From Saprospiraceae bacterium (GTDB lineage: Bacteria; Bacteroidota; Bacteroidia; Chitinophagales; Saprospiraceae), in contig JANQPA010000120.1 of the NCBI GenBank assembly GCA_028285545.1, positions 155,351 through 219,350 of the forward strand: 64,000 bases of DNA, in the 5' to 3' direction. Within the stretch, counting starts at the first letter, position 1. Each line of letters opens with the position of its first letter. The notes beneath the pieces were generated by a model, which was not told the origin of the DNA, ran no database searches, and saw nothing but the letters and a program-made list of their open reading frames with translations. Both the position numbers and the translations under genes were made by a program. Below are positions 25,896 to 34,732 of this stretch, in pieces.

Positions 25896-27020
25896 ATGAT
25901 ACAAACCAAAATCACCTTCTTAATATTCATGGTTCTGGTAATTGTTTCTTGTCAACAAGATTCCTCGACTAGGCAGGCTTCAAAAGTCCAGAAAAAAGAA
26001 GTACGAACCGTTGAAGCCAAATTAATTAATCATCAGGAAGTCATCTTTGCTTCCGGTCGTCTTTCCTCAGAGGAAGAATCCAAATTAAGTTTTAAAACGG
26101 GAGGTATTATTAAAAGGATTTACGTACGAGAAGGGCAGTCTGTTAGAAAAGGCCAGTTATTGGCAGAATTGAATCTCGACGAAATCAGCGCTCAAACTCA
26201 ACAAGCAAATATCGGTAAGCAGCAGGCCGAAATCAATATTGAGAACGCCAAACTTGCATTACGTCTGGCTCAAAGAGACTATGACAATACCTTGGGTTTA
26301 TATCAAGATAGTGTTGCTACCCTGGAGCAGCTACAGAATGCTGAAGTTCAATTAGAAAGTTCCAAAAATCAATTGGTTGCAGCCCAAAAAGGAAAAAACA
26401 TAACTGAACAGCAAATTAATGTTGCCCAATTTAATTTGAAATATTCAAAGATAATAGCCCCTTCCGATGGCCTTATTTTGCAAAAATTAGCCGAAGCTAA
26501 TGAACTGGTCGGTCCAGGCAATCCCGTTTTTTTATTTGGATCTAAAGACAAAGCTCAGGTTATAAAAGTAAGTGTCACCGATAAAGATATTATTCATATC
26601 GAATTAGGCAATCCGGCCTCCGTTAAATTCGATGCCTATCCAGGTAAAACCTTTAATGGCCAAGTAAGAGAAAAAGCAAGTATGGCAGATCCCTACACCA
26701 GTACTTATGAGGTCGAAATAGAGGTTCAGGCGGATGGCAAAAAACTCCTTTCTGGATTTATTGGGCAGGTAGAAATATACTCCGATACCCAGGAAGAAAT
26801 GGTTCTTATTCCAATTGATGCCTTGCTAAAAGCAGATGAGCAGGTAGGAGAAGTTTTTGTCATTGATGACAGTATTGCCAGGCGTACTCGTATCGGCATT
26901 TATGGATTTAAAGGCGAAAACCTTCTTGTAAACAAAGGCCTTCTGGCAGGTGACCTGGTCATCATCGGTGGTGCAGGCTTCCTGAATGATGATGAATTAG
27001 TAATAAGTTCCAAAAGATAG
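25896..27020 (+). CDS. RND efflux periplasmic adaptor (membrane fusion protein), lipoprotein
   Basis: A 374-residue protein with a lipobox Cys at residue 19 (VIVSCQQ). It has the HlyD/AcrA layout: a lipoyl-like half domain (IYVREGQSVRKGQLLAELNLDEI), a coiled-coil hairpin (about 100-175), a second lipoyl half (IIAPSDGLILQKLAEANELVGPGNPVF), and beta-barrel and membrane-proximal domains (ASVKFDAYPGKTFNGQV, LIPIDALLKADE). It bridges the TolC-like channel and the inner-membrane pump. The cargo is unknown. Confidence 0.92.
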   Translation: MIQTKITFLIFMVLVIVSCQQDSSTRQASKVQKKEVRTVEAKLINHQEVIFASGRLSSEEESKLSFKTGGIIKRIYVREGQSVRKGQLLAELNLDEISAQTQQANIGKQQAEINIENAKLALRLAQRDYDNTLGLYQDSVATLEQLQNAEVQLESSKNQLVAAQKGKNITEQQINVAQFNLKYSKIIAPSDGLILQKLAEANELVGPGNPVFLFGSKDKAQVIKVSVTDKDIIHIELGNPASVKFDAYPGKTFNGQVREKASMADPYTSTYEVEIEVQADGKKLLSGFIGQVEIYSDTQEEMVLIPIDALLKADEQVGEVFVIDDSIARRTRIGIYGFKGENLLVNKGLLAGDLVIIGGAGFLNDDELVISSKR

Positions 27021-27028
27021 TAATTCAT

Positions 27029-27208
27029 AGAGGGCGTCTCATTACTTCTACCTGTCGGTAGACAGGCGTTCCTTGCGACAGATTCTGATCCGCCAAATAA
27101 TTTTCTTTTTGAGAGTATTTTTTTAAGGGAAAATGAAATTTTTCCTAAAAAAAATACTCTCAAAGAAATAATATTGGCTGGCGAATCCGTACGGATGAGA
27201 CAGCCTCT
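27029..27208. repeat. Long imperfect inverted repeat (MITE-like) inside the efflux operon
   Basis: The gap between adaptor and pump genes folds on itself. Ends 27029-27042 and 27195-27208 match at 12 of 14 positions as inverted repeats. The inner GAGAGTATTTTTTT (27111-27124) pairs with 27148-27161, and partly matched sequence lies between (around 27091-27110 with 27162-27185). A 180-bp folded element with terminal inverted repeats and no coding sequence suggests a MITE or a large mRNA hairpin. No clear target-site duplication is seen. Confidence 0.6.
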
Positions 27209-27222
27209 AAAAATAACTCATT

Positions 27223-30200
27223 ATGAATCTTCCTAAGTTTGCTATAAATAATTTCCAATTAACACTAACAGCATTTTTTGTATTCCTTGCCTTAGGAGTA
27301 GCTGCCTTACTAACGATGCCCCAACGAGAAGACCCATCTCTAAAGATCGCAAATATAATCGTGGTGGCCGTTTATCCAGGAGCGAGTCCGGCAGATATTG
27401 AAAGCCAAGTTGTAGATCCCATAGAAGAAGCTATTAATGAATTGGACGATATAAAAGAAATGGAAACGACCATCAGAGATGGCGTTTCGGTTACAGAGGT
27501 AGAATTTACCTTTGGAGTTGATCCGGACAAAAAATTTGATGATGTTCAGCGCCAGGTTAATAGTATTCGTGAAGATTTGCCTCAAGATTTATATCAACTG
27601 AATTTTACCAAAGCTTCTACTAATACCGTTGCTATCATGCAACTGGCCTTAGTCTCAGAGACTGCTTCCTATCAAGTTTTGAAAAAAGAAGCAGAAAATG
27701 TCAAGCGAACCATCGAAAGGGTAGATGGTGTCCGTAAGGTGGAAATTAAAGCTTATCCAGAACAAGAAATTCGCATTGCTTTGGACCCTGTGAAGATGAG
27801 CCAGATGAATGTTTCTTTAGATCAAATTGAACAAGCTATTCAGAGTAATAATGCCAACATTCCTGGTGGAGCCATTAAAGTATCCAACAAATTATTCAAT
27901 ATAAAAACCTCGGGTTCTTATGATGATTTGGAGCAGATAAAAAATACTGTTGTGGGATCGGTCCAGGGGAAAATCATCTATTTGAAAAATATTGCTAAAG
28001 TATTTTTCACCTATGAAGATGAACGCTGGCTGGCCAGATACAATCAGAAAAGAAGCATTTATGTAAATGTTCAGCAGAAAGATGGTTATAATATCTTTTC
28101 TGTGACGGATCCCATAAAAGAAGACTTGAAGGCACTCAACCTGGCTGAAGACATTGAGCTAGCCTATATTTTTGATCAATCCGTAGGCGTAAAGGATAGA
28201 GTAAGCGGATTTCTGGGCAATTTGGTCCAGGGTATCGTTTTGGTAGGTGTAATTATTTTCCTGGCTTTGGGAGTTCGATCTGCATCTATTGTAATGATGA
28301 CCATTCCTTTATCCATACTGATGGGATTGTGGGCGGTCAGTAGTTTTGGTTTTTCCTTACAACAAATGTCCATTGCTGGTTTGGTGGTAGCACTTGGTCT
28401 ACTGGTGGATAATTCCATTGCTATTATTGAAAATGTGGAAAGGTTTCTCGGCTTAGGCTATTCCCGTAAAGAGGCCGCTATTAGTGGCACTCAACAACTA
28501 GTTGCACCGATAACAAGTGCCACCCTAACTACCATTTTGGCCTTTGTTCCTATTATTGTTATGCCCGAAACAACAGGTGCTTTTATTCGCGCTTTACCCG
28601 TTACTGTAACTATGACGCTAACTGCATCGCTGATTATTGCTGTTACCTTAACTCCACTACTAGCCAGCTGGATTTTAAAAGAAAAAAAGAAAAAAGAAGT
28701 AAAAAAGGCTCCTATTTTATTTACTTACATGAAAAGGTTTGTGGAAGGCCCCTATCGCAAAGGACTAAAGTGGGTATTGAACCATAAAATTTTAACCGTA
28801 GTTGTGGCCGTGGCTATGTTATTTGGAGCATTATCTCTTTTCCCTATGGTGGGAGTAGCTTTTTTTCCAAAGGCAGAGAAACCACAATTTAGGGTTACGG
28901 CTACCTTACCCAATGGCAGTAATATTGAAGCCGTTGATGAGGTTATGAAATATGTTGAAACCGTTTTGGAAAATAATGAAAAAGTTGCCTATTATGCCAC
29001 TAATATAGGTCACGGTAATCCAAGAATATATTATAATGTGGCTTCAACTAATTACTCCAATAGCTATGGCGAAGCCTTTGTCGTGTTAAAAAAATACGAG
29101 GTAAAGGAGTTTTATGAAGTACTCGATCAGCTGAGGTCTGAATTTAAGCAATATCCGAATGCCAGGATTGATGTTCGAGAATTTGTCCAGGGCCCGCCTT
29201 CCGAAGCACCTGTAGTCATAAAAATATTTGGTCCTGATCTGGGGCAGTTGCAAGCTTATGCCAGACAGGCAGAGAATATTGTAAAAGGTACGGAAGGAGC
29301 TATTAATGTTGAAAACCCAATCCGGACCAATAGTACTGATCTTCGGTTTAACATCAATAGAGATAAAGCTATGATGCTGGGAGTGCCTATCTATCAAATT
29401 GACAAGACCATCCGAAGTTATGTGAATGGGACTGTGGTGGGTACTTTTAGAGATAAAGAAGCCGAGGATTATAATATGGTTATGCGCTTTGATTATGAGG
29501 ATAAATTCAAATTAGAAGACTTTGACAAGCTAACAGTAGCCTCTGCTACCGGCAGTTTTATTCCTTTGGAGCAATTGGCTTCTATAACTTTTGATGAAGC
29601 CCCAAGTCGAATAACCCATTTGGATAAAGAACGTACAGCAACTATCCTTGCAGATCTGGAAAAAGAATTTACTCTTGATCAGGTGGTCGCTTCTGTGAAA
29701 ACAGAGTTGGACCAGATCGATTGGGCTAATGGATACTCCTACACTTTCAAAGGAGACCTGGAAAATAGAAACGATTCATTTGGGGGTATGGGAATTGCAT
29801 CTGGGATTGCCATGTTACTGATCTTTGGAGTTTTGATCGTTCAATTTAAATCTTTCAGTCAACCCTTGATCATCTTTTCTGCTTTGCCAATGGCTATTAT
29901 TGGTTCTATTTTGGCCTTATTAATTACTGGGATCAATTTTTCTTTTACCGCCTTTATTGGCCTAACCAGTTTGATAGGAATAGCCATCAACAACTCTATT
30001 GTATTAGTCGATTTTGCTAATAAACTAAGGCAACAGGGAGCAAGTGTACTGGAAGCCGCTCAACGTGCTGGAGAAGTTCGCTTTATTCCTATCGTGTTGA
30101 CTACCCTGACAACGATTCTCGGCTTATTGCCTTTAACTCTTAATGGGGGGTCATTATGGGCACCAATGGGCTGGACAATTATTGGGGGTTTGTTGACTTC

Positions 30201-30258
30201 TACTACCTTCGTTTTGTTATTAGTGCCGGTATTGTATCGGTTGTTTACGAGGGAATAA
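27223..30258 (+). CDS. RND efflux transporter permease (AcrB/HAE type)
   Basis: A 1011-residue inner-membrane pump with the twofold RND layout: TM1 near residues 11-31, a large periplasmic loop, TM2-6, then a repeat with TM7 (ILTVVVAVAMLFGALSLFPMVGVAFFPKAEKP) and TM8-12. The proton-relay helix reads GLVVALGLLVDNSIAIIENVERF, with Asp-Asn where AcrB has Asp-Asp. It exports amphipathic compounds using the proton gradient. Length and motifs fit multidrug rather than metal pumps, but the substrate is not determinable. It follows the adaptor across a folded 200-bp spacer. Confidence 0.93.
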   Translation: MNLPKFAINNFQLTLTAFFVFLALGVAALLTMPQREDPSLKIANIIVVAVYPGASPADIESQVVDPIEEAINELDDIKEMETTIRDGVSVTEVEFTFGVDPDKKFDDVQRQVNSIREDLPQDLYQLNFTKASTNTVAIMQLALVSETASYQVLKKEAENVKRTIERVDGVRKVEIKAYPEQEIRIALDPVKMSQMNVSLDQIEQAIQSNNANIPGGAIKVSNKLFNIKTSGSYDDLEQIKNTVVGSVQGKIIYLKNIAKVFFTYEDERWLARYNQKRSIYVNVQQKDGYNIFSVTDPIKEDLKALNLAEDIELAYIFDQSVGVKDRVSGFLGNLVQGIVLVGVIIFLALGVRSASIVMMTIPLSILMGLWAVSSFGFSLQQMSIAGLVVALGLLVDNSIAIIENVERFLGLGYSRKEAAISGTQQLVAPITSATLTTILAFVPIIVMPETTGAFIRALPVTVTMTLTASLIIAVTLTPLLASWILKEKKKKEVKKAPILFTYMKRFVEGPYRKGLKWVLNHKILTVVVAVAMLFGALSLFPMVGVAFFPKAEKPQFRVTATLPNGSNIEAVDEVMKYVETVLENNEKVAYYATNIGHGNPRIYYNVASTNYSNSYGEAFVVLKKYEVKEFYEVLDQLRSEFKQYPNARIDVREFVQGPPSEAPVVIKIFGPDLGQLQAYARQAENIVKGTEGAINVENPIRTNSTDLRFNINRDKAMMLGVPIYQIDKTIRSYVNGTVVGTFRDKEAEDYNMVMRFDYEDKFKLEDFDKLTVASATGSFIPLEQLASITFDEAPSRITHLDKERTATILADLEKEFTLDQVVASVKTELDQIDWANGYSYTFKGDLENRNDSFGGMGIASGIAMLLIFGVLIVQFKSFSQPLIIFSALPMAIIGSILALLITGINFSFTAFIGLTSLIGIAINNSIVLVDFANKLRQQGASVLEAAQRAGEVRFIPIVLTTLTTILGLLPLTLNGGSLWAPMGWTIIGGLLTSTTFVLLLVPVLYRLFTRE

Positions 30259-30339
30259 GGTGATCACGGGTTCACGGGTATACGGATACACGGAGATTTA
30301 TTAGCCGTGAACCCGTATATCCGTGAACCCGTATACACC
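30259..30339. repeat. Inverted repeat made of CACGGGTTCACGG units (possible terminator)
   Basis: Arms 30259-30293 and 30305-30339 match at 29 of 35 positions as inverted repeats, with an 11-nt loop. Each arm is itself made of CACGG/GTTCACGG units. It follows the RND gene. Similar units recur at 52911-52991, so this is probably a dispersed repeat that may also terminate transcription. Confidence 0.7.
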
Positions 30340-30397
30340 AAAGATGTTACTTTCCTCTCCTTTTCCCATTATGCCTATAAACCAAACCAAGTAGGCT

Positions 30398-31342
30398 ATG
30401 TCATTATCAGCTAAACCCGCAATAGCATTGATGGGATTCCTTTTTTTTCTTTATCAACCATTAATGTCTCAGGAAGAAAAACCTTCCTTTGGGAAAAAAG
30501 AAACCAGCGGTTTTGATTTAAAAGGAGAAATTTATGCCATCAAAAAAACGATACCACCATATCGCTTGCCAGAAGAATTTGAACCCGATTCATTACTGGG
30601 AACCATTTATACCAATCAATTAAATATTCCGCCCACAAATTTTAAGGACGGATTTCCTGGCCTGACCAATCGATCCGTTTGGTTTGCCATTGATTATAAG
30701 GGGACTTTTGTAGTAGACGAAGCCTCCGTTTATCGATTTAAAATCAAGTCTGATGATGGTTCTCGCCTATATGTTGATGGAGAAGAAGTGATCAATAATG
30801 ACGGTATGCATGGACCTAAGGAGAAAGAAGGACAGATTTTTCTGGAGGAAGGGACTCACCATATTCGCATCAAGTATTTTCAAGGTTTCCCCCATCTTCT
30901 CTGTCTACAATTGTGGATGGCTAAGGGAGAAGGGCCCTTTGGTTTTTTCGATTCTGAAGACCTGCCATCTGGTCCTTCTTTAAAGGAAAAACTTAAAAAA
31001 AGATTTATTCTTGCTGATACTTTACTTTTTGCAAGCAATAGTTTTGAGTTGTCTCCTAAAGCTGATCCAGTACTCGATAAATTATACTCCGTACTTAGAG
31101 ATACCTCTTCCTATCAATGGATTGAAATAATTGGACATACTGATGACGTAGGGGAAGAGCTCTATAATATGAATTTATCCTTAAGACGAGCCCAATCTGT
31201 AAAAAATTATTTTGAAATAAAAGGCATTCCCAAGGTCAAAATAAAAACCTTTGGAAAAGGAGAAACCTCCCCGCTTAGAAAGAATACAAATGCTGCAAAT
31301 AGAGCCATAAACCGACGGGTGGAAATTCTAGTTCGGGAATGA
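30398..31342 (+). CDS. PA14 and OmpA-like peptidoglycan-binding domain protein
   Basis: The 314-residue protein has a signal peptide (ending near PLMSQ). A PA14-type beta domain (about 45-185) is recognisable from FKIKSDDGSRLYVDGEEVINNDGMHG and GTHHIRIKYFQG. The C-terminal OmpA domain (about 205-314) reads DTLLFASNSFELSPKADPVLDKL, EIIGHTDDVGEELYNMNLSLRRAQSVKNYF and a closing NRRVEILVRE. PA14 often binds carbohydrate and OmpA domains bind peptidoglycan, so it probably tethers envelope layers. It lies between two hairpins. Confidence 0.88.
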   Translation: MSLSAKPAIALMGFLFFLYQPLMSQEEKPSFGKKETSGFDLKGEIYAIKKTIPPYRLPEEFEPDSLLGTIYTNQLNIPPTNFKDGFPGLTNRSVWFAIDYKGTFVVDEASVYRFKIKSDDGSRLYVDGEEVINNDGMHGPKEKEGQIFLEEGTHHIRIKYFQGFPHLLCLQLWMAKGEGPFGFFDSEDLPSGPSLKEKLKKRFILADTLLFASNSFELSPKADPVLDKLYSVLRDTSSYQWIEIIGHTDDVGEELYNMNLSLRRAQSVKNYFEIKGIPKVKIKTFGKGETSPLRKNTNAANRAINRRVEILVRE

Positions 31343-31399
31343 AGCCTGAAAATCCCGCCTAATAATCCTATCTTTAGGCGGACCATGAAGGAAAACAAT

Positions 31400-32404
31400 A
31401 TGAAAGCCATTATTCCAGTCGCGGGTGCAGGTACACGCTTAAGACCTCTTACTTATACGCAGCCAAAGCCATTGATTCCAGTAGGAGGTAAACCTATTAT
31501 TTCTTATATAATTGATCAATTGGTAGGTGAGGGGATCAAAGATTTTGTATTTGTAATAGGTTATTTAGGGGAAAAAATTAAAAACTATGTTGAGTCTACC
31601 TACCCTGATTTAAAAAAAGAATTTGTCCTGCAAGAGAAGCGCCTAGGTTCTGCCCATGCTATTTGGGTGGCAAGGGAGTTTATTGAGAGCACGGACGAGG
31701 TAGTTGTTTTTTTTGGAGATACCATCCTCGATTTTAATGTCAAAAAAGTTTTGGAAGATCCTTATTCAATTTTGGCTGCCAAAAAAGTCAAAGATCCTCG
31801 GCAATTCGGAGTGGTGGAGTATGATGATGTTGGTAAAGTAAAAAAGGTAGTTGAAAAACCCAAAATTCCCAAGTCGGACCTGGCTATGGTTGGGTTTTAT
31901 AAGATAAAAGAAGTTGATCGCTTACTTGGAGCCCTGGAATTTAATATCAATAATGATATCCGGACAGAAGGAGAATTCCCTTTAACAGATGCCTTGATGC
32001 GAATGATAGAGGAAGGCGTTGAGTTCAAAACTACAATCGTAGATAATTGGTTTAATTGTGGGAAAAAAGAAGTCCTGCTGGAAACCAATGCTATGATTTT
32101 AGATAAAGAAGGACTTACGGATTACCCGCCTTATGAAAATACCATTATCATTCATCCGGTGAGAATTGGGAAAAACTGCAAAATCAGCAATTCAATCATC
32201 GGGCCACATGTCACGGTAGGGAATAATGTCAGCATACATAGAGCGATCCTGAAAAACTCGATTATAGGCAATTATGCTGCAATTAATGAAATAATATTAC
32301 AAAATTCTGTCGTTGGGAACGATGCAGCCATCACGGGTATGCGACAAAGCTTAAATATTGGAGATAATACCGAAATTGATTTTAGCCATTCTCAGAAAAC
32401 CTAA
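31400..32404 (+). CDS. Sugar-phosphate nucleotidyltransferase with left-handed beta-helix
   Basis: From ATG 31400 the protein starts MKAIIPVAGAGTRLRPLTY with the nucleotide-binding GxGTRLRPLT motif and KPLIPVGGKP. It has 334 residues; another ATG at 31385 adds five. Domain one is a glucose-1-phosphate thymidylyltransferase-like Rossmann fold (about 1-240). Domain two has hexapeptide repeats (IHPVRIGKNCKISNSIIG, VTVGNNVSIHRAIL). It makes an NDP-sugar for envelope glycans. The hairpin CCGCCTAA...TTAGGCGG (31355-31381) precedes the start. It is convergent with the flavin reductase gene, four bases away. Confidence 0.85.
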   Translation: MKAIIPVAGAGTRLRPLTYTQPKPLIPVGGKPIISYIIDQLVGEGIKDFVFVIGYLGEKIKNYVESTYPDLKKEFVLQEKRLGSAHAIWVAREFIESTDEVVVFFGDTILDFNVKKVLEDPYSILAAKKVKDPRQFGVVEYDDVGKVKKVVEKPKIPKSDLAMVGFYKIKEVDRLLGALEFNINNDIRTEGEFPLTDALMRMIEEGVEFKTTIVDNWFNCGKKEVLLETNAMILDKEGLTDYPPYENTIIIHPVRIGKNCKISNSIIGPHVTVGNNVSIHRAILKNSIIGNYAAINEIILQNSVVGNDAAITGMRQSLNIGDNTEIDFSHSQKT

Positions 32405-32408
32405 GCTA

Positions 32409-33293
32409 CTATATATATTCACAAAGCCAGATTATTCTGGCTGCTTTGGTCACATTTTCTTCTTCAAGGTATCTTTGGGCAATGAGGTGAAGCTCATGTA
32501 TAGGATATTCTTTTTTGAGAACCTCATAAATTTCAGGCTCTGTTTTTAATTCCAAAACAGCTTCAGAATCCGGAACTACTTTTATTCCCGATAATTGCCC
32601 CAGATTATTACCTGTAAGAATGATGCTTTCCTGAGCTGATTTAGGAAGTTGATTATAACCAATTCCTAATTGATTGGTGGGGCGGTTAATCTCATGGATG
32701 GCTTCACCACTTGCTCTTACATAAAAAGACTGTCCGAGCCTGCCCATCAAATCAATTTTGTGGGGATCAATCCTTCCATTTTCACCCATAATATGTTCAG
32801 AATAATGGATGAGTAATAGCTCACAAAGAATCAGATTACCCGCTCCACCTCCTTCTCCCAGCTTAATAATTTGTTGAACTTTACATTCAAATTGGATGGG
32901 GGCTTCTTTTACACGATATGGCCTAACCAACTCTGAAGCAACAGGCGTCAAGCCCGATTTTTCAAATTCACTTACATCTGAAGGATAATCAATGCTACAG
33001 ATGGTCATCTGTCGATGTATTTCATGAGAAACAATATTGATGACCACCTCTCCGGTACTTTCTACATTGTGCAATGTATCTTTGGTGGTATTGTCCCGAC
33101 CTCTACGGTTGGCGGAAAAGATAAAAACTGGCGGATTGGCACTGAAAACATTAAAAAAACTGAAAGGTGCTAGATTTGCTTGTCCACTTCCATTGACGGT
33201 ACTAACAAAAGCAATGGGACGAGGAGCAACAGCACCTATAAGAAATTGATGCAAATCTCTAATTCCAAGTGTATTGGGATCTATTGTTTTCAT
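32409..33293 (-). CDS. Flavin reductase family (FMN-binding split-barrel) protein
   Basis: The 294-residue protein, from ATG 33293, begins MKTIDPNTLGIRDLHQFLIG. The flavin reductase-like split barrel (about 15-190) is marked by GAVAPRPIAFVSTVNGSGQANLAPFSFFNVFSANPP, a typical FMN-binding signature. About 100 further residues form an uncharacterised C-terminal extension common in the family. A TTG-initiated extension to 33323 is less likely; TACCTTCG on the minus strand (near 33311-33318) may be its -7 box. The substrate is unknown. Confidence 0.85.
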   Translation of the reverse strand: MKTIDPNTLGIRDLHQFLIGAVAPRPIAFVSTVNGSGQANLAPFSFFNVFSANPPVFIFSANRRGRDNTTKDTLHNVESTGEVVINIVSHEIHRQMTICSIDYPSDVSEFEKSGLTPVASELVRPYRVKEAPIQFECKVQQIIKLGEGGGAGNLILCELLLIHYSEHIMGENGRIDPHKIDLMGRLGQSFYVRASGEAIHEINRPTNQLGIGYNQLPKSAQESIILTGNNLGQLSGIKVVPDSEAVLELKTEPEIYEVLKKEYPIHELHLIAQRYLEEENVTKAARIIWLCEYI

Positions 33294-33460
33294 ATAATCC
33301 GTAGTTTTCGAACGAAGGTACAAACTTCTGATGGTTATTATGATGTTTTGAATTTAGGAATAAGAGTGGAAAACTATCTAAATATGTAGATTTTTTTTAT
33401 GTATTTAAAATGATGATTTTATACTATCATGTGTATTATCTAAATGACAATTGTTATTTA

Positions 33461-34000
33461 ATGAAAAATAGTGCTGCTGCTAAGTGTTTTTGGATGTTAT
33501 TTGGCCTTCTATTGTTTTTTTTATCATGTACAGATAGGGAAAATAAAGCTGAAGTTATCAAAGGAGGTCTGGCACCAAATTTTAAGGCTAGAACATGGGA
33601 TAAATCCTCTTTAGAGCTAAATACTTTAAAGGGTCGCTTAATATTGCTGGATTTTTGGGGCAGTTGGTGCGCTCCTTGCCGCAAAGAACATCCTGAGTTG
33701 GTTAAACTATATGAGGAATTTTCAAATAAAGAATTCAAAAATGCCTCATCATTTGAAATCATAAGCATTGCCATCGAATCTGATTCCATTGCCTGGCAAA
33801 AAGCCATTCAAAAAGACAATTTAAAATGGCCTTATCAAGTTATGGAGCTTACAAAGGATTTAAACAAAGTAAGCGTACCAGTAGCCCAGACATTTGGAGT
33901 AAAACAAGTACCAGCTCGGTTTTTAATTGATGAAAAAGGAATAATAATAGGGATCAACCCAAGCATTGAAGCGGTAAGAACTTACCTGAATGCAAAATAA
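33461..34000 (+). CDS. TlpA/ResA-like thioredoxin lipoprotein
   Basis: From ATG 33461 the protein has 179 residues and a lipobox Cys at residue 23 (FFLSC). A longer frame to 33410 would put 17 residues ahead of the signal peptide. The domain is of AhpC/TSA-redoxin type with WGSWCAPC (CxxC active site) and cis-Pro region KQVPARFLIDEKG. Such periplasmic proteins reduce disulfides, for example in cytochrome c maturation. It is a single gene upstream of grpE. Confidence 0.85.
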   Translation: MKNSAAAKCFWMLFGLLLFFLSCTDRENKAEVIKGGLAPNFKARTWDKSSLELNTLKGRLILLDFWGSWCAPCRKEHPELVKLYEEFSNKEFKNASSFEIISIAIESDSIAWQKAIQKDNLKWPYQVMELTKDLNKVSVPVAQTFGVKQVPARFLIDEKGIIIGINPSIEAVRTYLNAK

Positions 34001-34137
34001 TCGCCGTATTTTTATCACAACTGACAAATTGTCCTTTATTTCGCACTGGCAAAGTAATTGTACATAGAAATTGATCAGACAAATTTCAAATATACTCTTA
34101 ATACAAATTCAAAGAATAGTTCTATAAATATTCAAAG

Positions 34138-34716
34138 ATGGAGGAAAATAAAAAGCCAAATATTGAGCAGGAAGACCCCAATAATTCTGTGGAAGAAATG
34201 GAAAATACAGCTGATCCTCAGGGCGAAGATATTCAGAACGAGGAAAACAGCACCTCTCCTGCGGAAGACGAGAAGGATGCCTTAAAAAAAGAAAATTCTG
34301 AGATGAAAGATAAATTTTTAAGATTAGCAGCAGAATTCGATAATTACAAAAAACGCACTCTTAGGGAAAAGATCGAATTGATGAAGACTGCCGCACAAGA
34401 CACCCTGTCAGCATTGCTTCCTGTTTTAGACGATTTTGACAGAGCCAAAAAAATTGCTGAGGCTGATGATAGCAGTGAATCTTTTAGTGAAGGAGTAAGT
34501 TTAGTATATCAAAAACTCTACAATATTTTAAAACAAAAAGGGCTTCAACCCATGGAAAGTACTGGGCTCGATTTTGATCCTGAACTTCATGAAGCAATAA
34601 CAGAAATTCCAGCCCCTTCTGAGGACATGAAAGGAAAAATTGTAGACACCATTGAAAAGGGATATTCCCTCAATGATAAGATTATTCGCCACGCCAAAGT
34701 TGTTGTGGGTAAATAA
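34138..34716 (+). CDS. grpE: Nucleotide exchange factor GrpE
   Basis: The 192-residue protein has an acidic disordered N-terminus (about 1-45), a long coiled coil (about 45-90; LKKENSEMKDKFLRLAAEFDNYKKRT), and a C-terminal beta domain with the family signature LHEAITEIPAPSEDMKGKIVDTIEKGYSLNDKIIRHAKVVVG. It promotes ADP release from DnaK. It is 16 bp upstream of dnaJ and clearly co-transcribed with it; dnaK is not in the window. No CIRCE operator is seen in the leader. Confidence 0.95.
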   Translation: MEENKKPNIEQEDPNNSVEEMENTADPQGEDIQNEENSTSPAEDEKDALKKENSEMKDKFLRLAAEFDNYKKRTLREKIELMKTAAQDTLSALLPVLDDFDRAKKIAEADDSSESFSEGVSLVYQKLYNILKQKGLQPMESTGLDFDPELHEAITEIPAPSEDMKGKIVDTIEKGYSLNDKIIRHAKVVVGK

Positions 34717-34732
34717 ATAAAAAGAACTAAAG

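Noticed and set aside
34058..34285. Small open frame overlapping the start of grpE
   Set aside because: It is out of frame with grpE, has a composition typical of a shadow frame and shows no recognisable domain; GrpE is unambiguous.
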